Source: Xanthobacteraceae bacterium (GTDB taxonomy: Bacteria > Pseudomonadota > Alphaproteobacteria > Rhizobiales > Xanthobacteraceae). From it: DNA of 6,551 bases. The notes under the pieces are model-generated. The model searched no databases and was not told the origin of the DNA. It was given only the letters and a program-made list of their open reading frames with translations. This document shows positions 1-6,471 of the stretch, one piece after another. The first letter of the stretch is position 1; each line of letters begins with the position of its first letter. The stretch is from contig JASHRR010000368.1 in assembly GCA_030037185.1 (NCBI GenBank), forward strand, positions 1 through 6,551, in the 5' to 3' direction. The position numbers were made by a program, and so were the translations under genes.

Positions 1-123
1 GGTTCGGATCTTGTGTCACAAATATCAGCACGGCTGCCAATCGCATGGGTCGCGTGGCCCGAAACTTGCGTTGGGCGATCGGCCCATGGCGGTGCGATCC
101 ACACCGGTCGTGGGTTCAAGGCA

Positions 124-130
124 AAAGGAG
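124..130 (+). promoter_or_regulatory. Ribosome binding site of the secreted unknown-function gene
   Basis: AAAGGAG lies 6 nt before the ATG at 137. It fixes that ATG as the start and argues against the in-frame TTG at position 11. The protein starting at 137 opens directly with a signal peptide, which supports the same choice. Confidence 0.85.
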
Positions 131-136
131 ATCATC

Positions 137-1342
137 ATGCGCGAGAAGTTTTCAGACTCGGCGATGAGTGTTGCCATTGCCGTGGTGGCCGGCAGCGTGG
201 TCGTTTCGCCGCCGATGGCACGGGCCCAGACTCCAGCCGCTTCAACTCCGGCACCGGCCGCATCCTCGTCGCCGAAGACGCCATGGGGTGAACCCGACCT
301 GCAGGGTATTTGGACCGACGAAACGACCACCCCCCTGCAGCGGCCGGCCAGGTACGCGGACCAGGAGGTTTTCAGCGAAGCCGAGCGAGCCGAACTGGAC
401 AGAGTGCGGTCGGAAGTGCTCGGTCGCGACAGACGAGCGGAGCGCGGGACCGAGCGCGACGTCTCGGGTTCCTATAACAATGTGTTCGTGTCGTTCAAGC
501 GCACTGGCGCGCGGACCTCGCTCATTGTCGATCCGCCCAACGGCCGGATTCCACCGCTGACCCCGCAAGCTCAGAAGTTTGCTGGCGCTGAGCGGGAGTT
601 TCGCCTTGCCCTGTTGCAATCAACCGAGACCTGCAAGAACAAGGAGGCCGCCTGTAGCGGCGGGAAATACGATCCGACGCGCTCGCCGCGTTTTGCGGAA
701 CTTCCGCCGCGCTACAACACCACACGCATGAATCGCAACGACGGTCCGGAGGACAGTTCATTGGGGGAGCGTTGCCTGACCGGCGGCCTGCCGGAATTCG
801 GCGGCCCGACCGGCAGCTTCCGCCGGATCGTGCAGACGCCCGGCGGCATCTCGATCTTCTACGACGTCGGCCAGGGCCAGGGATGGCAGCGCAACATTGT
901 CATGAACGCAAGTCCGCATTTGCCGGCCAGCATTCGCCAGTGGTATGGCGACTCGCGTGGTCATTGGGAGGGCGACACCCTTGTTATCGACGTAACGAAC
1001 TTCAGTTCCAAGACCGATTTTCAGGGCTCGCGCGAGAATCTGCACCTGATCGAGCGGTGGACGCGCACGGGGCCCGGCACGCTCGAGTATGAAGTCACGA
1101 TCGAAGATCCGACGGTGTGGACGCAGGCCTGGACCGTCAGGGAAGAGTTCAGCAGGCAAAGCGATGAGGACAATAGGCTTTATACCGAGCCGCGTTGCGT
1201 CGAGGGAAACTACGGTCTGCCGGGCATCATTCGCGGACGACGCGCGGAGGAGCGCAACTTTGCGGAAGGGCGAGGCCCTGATCCGGCAACCAGGGACGCC
1301 ATGAAGGACGGTTTCATATTCGATGACGAGCCCTTGCGGTAA
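137..1342 (+). CDS. Secreted protein of unknown function (environmental 'PDLQGIWT' family)
   Basis: This gene encodes 401 aa. The ATG follows AAAGGAG by 6 nt. Residues 1-30 look like a Sec signal peptide: a charged MREK start, a hydrophobic AIAVVAGSVVV stretch, and a likely cleavage after ARA at 30/31. An Ala/Pro/Ser-rich linker (31-48) leads into PWGEPDLQGIWT (49-60). From memory, this opening is typical of a large family of hypothetical proteins in Acidobacteria, Bradyrhizobium and soil metagenomes. Other family-like blocks are SLGERCL (208-214), HLPASIRQWYGDSRGHWEGD (261-280), NLHLIERWTR (301-310), DPTVWTQAW (324-332) and CVEGNYG (354-360). Four cysteines (166, 173, 213, 354) could form disulfides in the periplasm. 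I see no known catalytic motif, and no function is assigned. The gene converges on the amidohydrolase gene, so it is transcribed separately from the other three. Gene reality and export are confident; function is unknown. Confidence 0.93.
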   Translation: MREKFSDSAMSVAIAVVAGSVVVSPPMARAQTPAASTPAPAASSSPKTPWGEPDLQGIWTDETTTPLQRPARYADQEVFSEAERAELDRVRSEVLGRDRRAERGTERDVSGSYNNVFVSFKRTGARTSLIVDPPNGRIPPLTPQAQKFAGAEREFRLALLQSTETCKNKEAACSGGKYDPTRSPRFAELPPRYNTTRMNRNDGPEDSSLGERCLTGGLPEFGGPTGSFRRIVQTPGGISIFYDVGQGQGWQRNIVMNASPHLPASIRQWYGDSRGHWEGDTLVIDVTNFSSKTDFQGSRENLHLIERWTRTGPGTLEYEVTIEDPTVWTQAWTVREEFSRQSDEDNRLYTEPRCVEGNYGLPGIIRGRRAEERNFAEGRGPDPATRDAMKDGFIFDDEPLR

Positions 1343-1387
1343 TACCCTGCAAGGCCAGCAAAGACCCGATGTCGTGACCTGCGAGAT

Positions 1388-1435
1388 CGAGGCCCTCCCT
1401 GCCGCGCCCCCTCGGGGCGGTTGTGCTCGGCCTCG
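1388..1435. terminator. Nested GC-rich hairpin between convergent genes, possible bidirectional terminator
   Basis: The 111-bp gap between the two converging stop codons contains a 6-bp perfect stem, CGCCCC-CTC-GGGGCG (1405-1419). It is enclosed by a 7-bp outer stem, CGAGGCC (1388-1394) pairing with GGCCTCG (1429-1435). The position between convergent genes fits a shared terminator. Neither strand has a clean U tract after the stem (only TTGTG on the plus strand), so this is not a textbook intrinsic terminator. Confidence 0.4.
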
Positions 1436-1453
1436 CTCCCCCGAACGTCCCTC

Positions 1454-2977
1454 TCATGCCAAAAAGTTCACCGAGAAGCCGGCGCGGCGCATCACCGCGT
1501 CGCGCGCTTCGTTGCCGATGCGCATCAGTCGCGGCACGTCGACGCCGACGAGATTGCCGCGCCACTTCCGCACCTGGCCGGCGATGAAGACGGTGTCGAC
1601 GTGGCCGGGATTCATGAGATTGACCACCGTGCCGGGGGCATTGTTAAGCGGCGACAGGCTCAGCCGGTCGGCCCGCAGCAGGACGATATCGGCATCCTTG
1701 CCGGGGGTGAGCGTGCCGATCTTGCCGTCGAGGCCCGCGCAGCGAGCACCCTCGATGGTGGCGAATTCGAGCACCTCGCGGCAGGTCAGGAGCGGCGGCA
1801 GGTCCGCTGCTCCGCTGCGCGCGCGGGCAAAGATCTGCATGCGCTGAAAAGTGAACACCGCCCGCATGATGGTGAAAAAGTCCGGCGCAATGGTCACGCT
1901 GTGGTCAGAACTTAGGCTGGGGCGCAGGCCATGGTCGAGCGCATCCTGGACCGCCGGAAGGCCGTGCCCCATCGACATTTCGATCTGCGGGCAGAGCGAG
2001 ACGTGGCCGCCAGTGTCGCTGATCAGCCGCCACGCATCGCCGCTGAGATTGGTGCAGTGGATGTATTCGTCACCGGGCCGCAGCAGTCCCGCCCGAGCGA
2101 GCGACAACAACCCCGCACTGTCGTTGCGGATGTGCAGGACAGCCGGAATGCTCGCATCGCGGGCGGTGCCAAAGGCCTTGGCATCGAGCCCGACTCCCAG
2201 CGCCAGCGTCAGCAACTGATCCTTGGCGTTGAAGTATGCACGCTGCAGCCGCGAAACGTCTTGCGGGTACTGAGTCGCCGGCCCAGCACCGCGCGAGTAG
2301 GCGTAGACCGCGCGGATGCCGGATTCCTGGAGCGCGCGAATGCAGGCGTCGCTGTGCTCCGGGGTGTGGCTGATCTGCGAAAGATCGACAATCGCCGTGG
2401 TGCCCATGTCGATCAGGCCGAGCGCCGTCATCAACACCCCGGCATGAACGTCGTCGGGCTCAAATGCCGGTGTCAATTTGGTCTGGACGTCGCGATTATA
2501 GTCGGGGTCAAGAACCCCGTTCGTCATGATGCCGCGCAAGATGCCCTGGTAAGAGTGGCTGTGGGTATCGACGAATCCCGGAATCAGAATGTGGTTTGCG
2601 GCATCAACGACGGCGGCAGCTTCGGCCGCTACCTCAATGTTGCGGCTCACTGCCGTGATCTTGCCGTTCTCGATCAGCACGTCGGCTTGAGCGAAGTCTC
2701 CGACCTGGTGGTCGAGCGTCAGTACGACGCCGCCTTTGAGAAGGATGCGCTCACGTCCTTGCAGGCGCGTCAATTCCGGGGCGCACGATGTCGGCTCGGC
2801 GCCCTGCGCGGCGGCGCTGCGCGGCAGCATTGGAACCGCAGCTCCGGTTGCCGCCAAGCCGGCGCCCGATTTCAAAAAGCCGCGGCGCGACAGGGGCCTC
2901 GCCGCAGGCGGGTCATGCTGCCGGTCGGGTGCGAACTCGGCAGCAATTCTCGGGCTTGCGTTGCCTGGATCGGACAT
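1454..2977 (-). CDS. Tat-exported metal-dependent amidohydrolase (cytosine deaminase/chlorohydrolase-like)
   Basis: This gene encodes 507 aa. SRRGFLK (30-36) followed by a hydrophobic run ending near SAAAQ (54-58) is a near-consensus Tat signal, so the enzyme probably folds with its metal in the cytoplasm and is exported. The mature part has the layout of the ATZ/TRZ-type amidohydrolase superfamily. A small beta-sandwich strand (about 78-125) leads to PGFVDTHSH with metal ligands H139 and H141. Candidate ligands H282 (LHIRND) and H307 (YIHCTN) and D358 (SSDHS) follow, then the C-terminal GTLTPGKDADIVLL strand (421-434). Family members hydrolyse amino, chloro or amide groups on N-heterocycles and related compounds; the substrate here cannot be told. 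One oddity is that the usual HxxE glutamate after the third histidine is N285. An AAGGTGG sequence just before the ATG is an acceptable ribosome binding site. The gene starts 39 bp after the stop of the cytochrome/propeller gene on the same strand, which suggests an operon. Confidence 0.93.
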   Translation of the reverse strand: MSDPGNASPRIAAEFAPDRQHDPPAARPLSRRGFLKSGAGLAATGAAVPMLPRSAAAQGAEPTSCAPELTRLQGRERILLKGGVVLTLDHQVGDFAQADVLIENGKITAVSRNIEVAAEAAAVVDAANHILIPGFVDTHSHSYQGILRGIMTNGVLDPDYNRDVQTKLTPAFEPDDVHAGVLMTALGLIDMGTTAIVDLSQISHTPEHSDACIRALQESGIRAVYAYSRGAGPATQYPQDVSRLQRAYFNAKDQLLTLALGVGLDAKAFGTARDASIPAVLHIRNDSAGLLSLARAGLLRPGDEYIHCTNLSGDAWRLISDTGGHVSLCPQIEMSMGHGLPAVQDALDHGLRPSLSSDHSVTIAPDFFTIMRAVFTFQRMQIFARARSGAADLPPLLTCREVLEFATIEGARCAGLDGKIGTLTPGKDADIVLLRADRLSLSPLNNAPGTVVNLMNPGHVDTVFIAGQVRKWRGNLVGVDVPRLMRIGNEARDAVMRRAGFSVNFLA

Positions 2978-2980
2978 CGT

Positions 2981-2987
2981 CCACCTT
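2981..2987 (-). promoter_or_regulatory. Probable ribosome binding site of the amidohydrolase gene
   Basis: Read on the minus strand this is AAGGTGG, one mismatch from AAGGAGG, ending 3 nt before the ATG at 2977. It sits within the 39-bp gap after the preceding gene. This supports translation from 2977, which keeps the whole Tat signal including its N-terminal extension. Confidence 0.55.
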
Positions 2988-3016
2988 CCCGTTGTTAAGG
3001 GACGAAAGCTCCGCGC

Positions 3017-5074
3017 TCATTCCCGCGGCTGCACGCGAACCATGTACCCGTTGTGGTCGACATACCAGACCGTGACCGGTGTCGTGGAATTGTCGATCCA
3101 TGTTCTGCGGTCATGCGAATAGGGCTCCGGCAGCACGTATTCGACCCAGCGGTCCTCCTTGGGGTTGAAGCGCACCATGCGCCCGCCATGCAGCTCGCCG
3201 GCCCATACTTCGCCCTTCTTGTCGGGCTGGGCCTCGTAGAAATCCACGTAGGGCGTCGGCGGCGCATATTCGCGGATCTGGCGCGCCTTGGCGTCAAGTT
3301 GCAACAGCGAGCCGCCTCGGCCGCCGAACCAGGGATTTCCCTCCGCGTCGAATCCTCCCCGCGCCGGGGTCGAATCATGCGACGGGCTGTGCAATTCGAG
3401 GAGCTTGCCGGTGCGCGTATCCATCAGCTCGATCATGTCGCCTGCCTGCGCCGCCGCGCCGCCGGCCCAGAAGTTGCCGTCGTCCGTGATGATGTTGTCA
3501 TAGGGGTTGGCAAGGTTGATGGTGAAGGGGACACGTTCGAGCAGCTGTCCGGTCTTCGAATCGAATTTCTGGACTGCCTTGTTGCGCGCAAACCAGATGC
3601 CGCCGTCGGGTCCGATCGAGAAATTGCCGACCCCAGGCGTGTTCAGCGGCTCCTGGCCCGGGATGGGGATCTTGATGAAGCTATCGTTCGAAGGATCGAA
3701 CCGCACCACCGTGTGCGCCCAGTTCTCCGACATCCACACGATATCGTGATCATCGACCGTCATGCGGTGGGTGCCGGCGAGGACGCCGGGCGGCGTCGGC
3801 GGCACCCTGTGCTCGGTGACGATGCCGGTGCGCGGGTCGAGCATGCCCATGTACGGTGTGCGATGGCTCGAATACCAGATATTGCCCTTCGAGTCGCCGG
3901 ACACGTCATGTGGCGACAGGAGGACTCGCGGCAGCTCGTATTCGGTCACCACGACCCGCGTCGCGGCGCCATGCGGTCGCGGGTAGACCCGCAGCAGCCC
4001 GAGCTCCGTACCGGGCGCGCGAACCCTCGCCAGCCATTTGACGATCATCTCTTCCTGCTCGCGATTGCCGCGCGCGGCCGCCCGGTTGATGAGCGGGGAG
4101 CCGGCATGATGCATCATGCGAAACACCATCAGGCCCCAGCTGCGTTCGTCGAGCTGGTTGCGGAGGATCTGCTGGTAAGAATGGCAACCGTTGCCGCACG
4201 TGCGGCCGAAGGTATATTTCTCCTCGGCTGTTCCGGGCAGATTCCATAGCCATTCCGAGCCGGTGAGCTGAGGCAGGATATCCGGCGCGGGGGGCAGGTA
4301 ATCGGTTGCGTAGCGCGGCTCGAGGACGATGTCGTCAACGGCGGTCGCCCCGTCGATTTTCACGCCGTCGCGCTGGTAGGGAAGGAACTGCAGCGGCTTG
4401 GCGATGCGCAAGGTGTAGACGCCGGCCGGCAGCTTGGGAAACTCATACTGCCCGTCCTGATTGCTGTAGACGGTCGTGCGCACGGCGTTCGCCGCGACGA
4501 GCTGCACCATGATGCCTTCGAGCGCGTCGCCGCGCGTGCTGTGCACGGTCCCGTTCGGCCCGCCGCGCAGATTGCCGCGCAGCGGCATTGCCGGCGAATT
4601 CTCCGCGGTCGCCCGGTACCATGGATTCTTCGGCGGACTGGTCTCCTCGTAGCAGCACCTGTCGTGGAGATAGGCGAGGAGGTCGACGATGTCGTTGTCC
4701 TTGAGGAAGCTGCCGAAGGCCGGCATCTGCGCGCTGCCCTTGCGGATCTGATTGGCGACGGTGGTGTCGTTGACCGGATCTCCGGTGCGAAGCTGTGCGC
4801 GCTTGAACAAGTCCTTGAGCGTCGGCGCCGGCGAGCCGGCCGCAATCGTATAGTCGTTGTGGCAGACCCAGCACTTGTAGTAATAGATCACCTCCCCGCG
4901 CTGCGCGCCGCTCGTCGCCGCGACGTTGTAGTTGTAGATCTCGAACGAGCGCTGGAGGTTCGTCGCGGCTGCCGGGGCGCCGGTCTGCGCCTGGGCAAGG
5001 CTCGCGATACCGCCGGGCACTGCGAGGATTACAAGAGCGAAGATCGCCAAACCGGCGAGGTTGCTGCGTCTCAT
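3017..5074 (-). CDS. Exported c-type cytochrome / carboxypeptidase-regulatory-like / Vgb-like beta-propeller fusion
   Basis: This gene encodes 685 aa. The ATG follows GGAGG by 6 nt. Residues 1-30 form a Sec signal peptide ending AQAQ, as needed for periplasmic heme attachment. Residues about 40-140 are a cytochrome c domain with CWVCH (68-72) and a probable axial Met in QMPAFG (M117). DRCCYEE (138-144) follows. Residues about 175-255 (GTVHS, then SNQDGQYEFPKLPAGVYTLRI-like strands) resemble a carboxypeptidase-regulatory-like beta-sandwich. Residues about 283-351 form a second small helical segment with CGNGCH (293-298), SYQQILRNQ and an EMIVKWLARV helix. This looks like another cytochrome-like module but with CX3CH spacing. 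From about 375 to the end, repeated blades (GNIWYSS, HDIVWMSE, GGIWFARN, GNFWAGG, GNPWFGG, GEVWAGE) form a beta-propeller resembling virginiamycin B lyase. This suggests a periplasmic redox or lyase enzyme; the substrate is unknown. It is probably first in an operon with the amidohydrolase. Confidence 0.93.
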   Translation of the reverse strand: MRRSNLAGLAIFALVILAVPGGIASLAQAQTGAPAAATNLQRSFEIYNYNVAATSGAQRGEVIYYYKCWVCHNDYTIAAGSPAPTLKDLFKRAQLRTGDPVNDTTVANQIRKGSAQMPAFGSFLKDNDIVDLLAYLHDRCCYEETSPPKNPWYRATAENSPAMPLRGNLRGGPNGTVHSTRGDALEGIMVQLVAANAVRTTVYSNQDGQYEFPKLPAGVYTLRIAKPLQFLPYQRDGVKIDGATAVDDIVLEPRYATDYLPPAPDILPQLTGSEWLWNLPGTAEEKYTFGRTCGNGCHSYQQILRNQLDERSWGLMVFRMMHHAGSPLINRAAARGNREQEEMIVKWLARVRAPGTELGLLRVYPRPHGAATRVVVTEYELPRVLLSPHDVSGDSKGNIWYSSHRTPYMGMLDPRTGIVTEHRVPPTPPGVLAGTHRMTVDDHDIVWMSENWAHTVVRFDPSNDSFIKIPIPGQEPLNTPGVGNFSIGPDGGIWFARNKAVQKFDSKTGQLLERVPFTINLANPYDNIITDDGNFWAGGAAAQAGDMIELMDTRTGKLLELHSPSHDSTPARGGFDAEGNPWFGGRGGSLLQLDAKARQIREYAPPTPYVDFYEAQPDKKGEVWAGELHGGRMVRFNPKEDRWVEYVLPEPYSHDRRTWIDNSTTPVTVWYVDHNGYMVRVQPRE

Positions 5075-5080
5075 GGGCGT

Positions 5081-5085
5081 CCTCC
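5081..5085 (-). promoter_or_regulatory. Ribosome binding site of the cytochrome/propeller gene
   Basis: Read on the minus strand this is GGAGG, 6 nt before the ATG at 5074. It fixes that start and leaves the signal peptide at the exact N-terminus. Confidence 0.8.
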
Positions 5086-5128
5086 GAACCGTTCCCGACC
5101 TTTGGCAGAGACTTTATGACGGGCCGAG

Positions 5129-5162
5129 CGCATATGATGCGTGAAATCAGTTGAACCGGCAA
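5129..5162 (-). promoter_or_regulatory. Weak promoter candidate with an overlapping inverted repeat, upstream of the cytochrome/propeller gene
   Basis: On the minus strand TTGCCG (5162-5157) and CATCAT (5139-5134) are separated by 17 bp. Each matches four of six sigma-70 consensus bases. The -10-like hexamer lies inside the perfect inverted repeat CGCAT-CAT-ATGCG (5141-5129), where a regulator could block RNA polymerase. The site is about 55 to 90 bp before the start codon. Both parts are short and could be chance. Confidence 0.25.
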
Positions 5163-5229
5163 GGCAGGGCGCACGGCAGGTGTCGACACGGTCCGCTCGA
5201 GACCGACGATCGACCGCAAAGCAGGTGGT

Positions 5230-5255
5230 GCGCAGTTTTTCCCCTAAACTTGTGC
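5230..5255. repeat. Imperfect inverted repeat in the 274-bp gap
   Basis: GCGC-AGTTT and AAACT-t-GTGC flank a 7-nt loop, with one bulged T and one G-U pair. It lies 94 bp past the alpha/beta hydrolase stop on the minus strand and could be an RNA hairpin in a read-through transcript. No U tract follows, so a terminator call is not supported. The rest of the gap (5075-5348) holds no convincing gene. Confidence 0.3.
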
Positions 5256-5348
5256 GAGCATAGAGCATGCCGTCGGCAAATGCCGGCACGCTACGCGCAG
5301 CAAACATCTAGGGTAGCCGAGCCTTCTCGTGCGGCCTTGCAGGCCCGA

Positions 5349-6377
5349 TCACAAATGTTGTTCGGCAAGCCATACGGAAATGGCGTCGATCAGCCGCCGG
5401 GTGTTGTCGGTGAACGTGTGCCCGGCCGCGCTGGGCGGATGTTGATCCGGTGCAACCACATAAGTGATGCTCTGCACGAGTGAGCCTTCCGCATGCGCGG
5501 CGCTCAACAACATATGGGGCTCGAACGGCAGTATGATGCCGTCCGCCTCGTCGCGCACGAGCAGGATCGGATGGGGAATGCGAGGAATCCAATAGGTGCC
5601 GTCGGCCGCGCTCGTCTGTTCGTCACGATAAGTGAGAAAATGCTGGGCCGTCACCGCTGTCTGCCGGCCGCCAAGATAAGGCATTCGCATCGGCAGAATA
5701 TCGGCAACCTTACCGGTTGCCGCCGCGTTGCGCGCGGCCGCGGCCAGCATTTTGTAAGTGTCCTCGTTCTGGATGAGGATATTGCGCGACTTCCATGGCA
5801 ACTTCCCGAACGGACCGGTCAAGATCACCCCCTTGATCGCAGGGTCCCAGTCGGTTGCGGCATAGTATTCGACCTGGATCGTGCCGAGGCTGTGCCCTTG
5901 AAGCACGATCGAAGAGTAGCCGAGCGCTTTCGCGGTCGCGACGGCTGCCTCAATATCTTTGCGAACGTCAAAAAAATTATCGGTGTTCACATGCTCGTCG
6001 TGCCCTCTTGTCGAGATGGTCAGCGCCGCGTAACCCTTAGGCGACAGCGCACGGGCGACAGCACGCAACGGCAGCTCGGCGAGATTGGAGCCGCTGCCGT
6101 GCACCTGAACGATCATTGTGGCGCGGCTGGGCGGGACGTTATCGGGCTGCCACAGGGCAGCATCGATCTTGGATCCGTCGATTGCTTTGATTGCAAGGAA
6201 CTTCAGCGAAGCGCCAGCTAGCGGCTGCATGTCTTCGGGCAGGCTCGAGGGGCGGGGAGCCGCGTCGAATTCGATGCTCGCTGCAACCTGCGCGGCCCCG
6301 GCTGGCGGTGCGACACCGCCGGTGGCCGCAACGGCGAGGACGAGCAGCAAGCGTAGGGTATCGGCGCGCAGTTTCAT
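5349..6377 (-). CDS. Secreted alpha/beta hydrolase
   Basis: This gene encodes 342 aa from the ATG at 6377, which follows AAGGAGG by 6 nt. An in-frame extension to 6542 adds 55 residues ahead of the signal peptide and is rejected. Residues 1-29 form a Sec signal peptide (MKLR, hydrophobic LLLVLAVAA, cleavage near AGAA). The fold markers are an early strand with QVHGSGSN (91-98, oxyanion loop), STRGHDEH (122-129), the nucleophile elbow GHSLG (161-165) with S163, a late strand with D276 and D279 (LLVRDEADG) as acid candidates, and H320 (AGHTF) or H313 as the catalytic histidine. A helical cap appears to lie around 191-260. Such enzymes cleave esters, amides or related bonds; the substrate is not readable. 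It is upstream of the cytochrome/propeller gene on the same strand but 274 bp away, so co-transcription is possible rather than shown. Confidence 0.92.
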   Translation of the reverse strand: MKLRADTLRLLLVLAVAATGGVAPPAGAAQVAASIEFDAAPRPSSLPEDMQPLAGASLKFLAIKAIDGSKIDAALWQPDNVPPSRATMIVQVHGSGSNLAELPLRAVARALSPKGYAALTISTRGHDEHVNTDNFFDVRKDIEAAVATAKALGYSSIVLQGHSLGTIQVEYYAATDWDPAIKGVILTGPFGKLPWKSRNILIQNEDTYKMLAAAARNAAATGKVADILPMRMPYLGGRQTAVTAQHFLTYRDEQTSAADGTYWIPRIPHPILLVRDEADGIILPFEPHMLLSAAHAEGSLVQSITYVVAPDQHPPSAAGHTFTDNTRRLIDAISVWLAEQHL

Positions 6378-6383
6378 CGGGGC

Positions 6384-6390
6384 CCTCCTT
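6384..6390 (-). promoter_or_regulatory. Strong ribosome binding site of the alpha/beta hydrolase gene
   Basis: Read on the minus strand this is AAGGAGG, ending 6 nt before the ATG at 6377. It matches the full anti-Shine-Dalgarno core and decides the start in favour of 6377 over the longer in-frame option. Confidence 0.85.
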
Positions 6391-6471
6391 GGCCAATCGT
6401 CGATTTCAATGGTGGAGTCATAAAGGCCGCGTTGGCAGCCGCAATAGCCCGCCATCAAATCGAGCGCGACG

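Noticed and set aside
11..136. 42-codon N-terminal extension of the first gene from a TTG start
   Set aside because: The ATG at 137 has AAAGGAG at 6 nt and opens directly with a signal peptide. The extension has no ribosome binding site and would bury the signal.
1931..2998. Long plus-strand open frame (355 aa) opposite the amidohydrolase
   Set aside because: It is an antisense shadow of a well-supported gene, has Arg/Ala/Gly-rich composition without motifs, and is expected in high-GC coding DNA.
3053..4249. Long plus-strand open frame (398 aa) opposite the cytochrome/propeller gene
   Set aside because: It is the mirror of a GC-rich gene with clear domains on the minus strand, has no recognisable motif, and lacks a convincing start signal.
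5113..5120. TTTATGAC octamer that also occurs upstream of the alpha/beta hydrolase
   Set aside because: The two copies lie in opposite orientations relative to their genes and match in only eight bases, so chance is the better explanation.
4443..5219. Minus-strand 258-aa frame overlapping the start of the cytochrome/propeller gene
   Set aside because: It is out of frame with the heme motif and signal peptide, and its composition is typical of a frame-shifted shadow. It does not reveal a frameshift in the real gene, which is intact.
5333..5345. GGCCT-TGC-AGGCC hairpin just past the alpha/beta hydrolase stop as a terminator
   Set aside because: It has only a 5-bp stem and a 3-nt loop with no U tract on the minus strand, so it is too weak to call.
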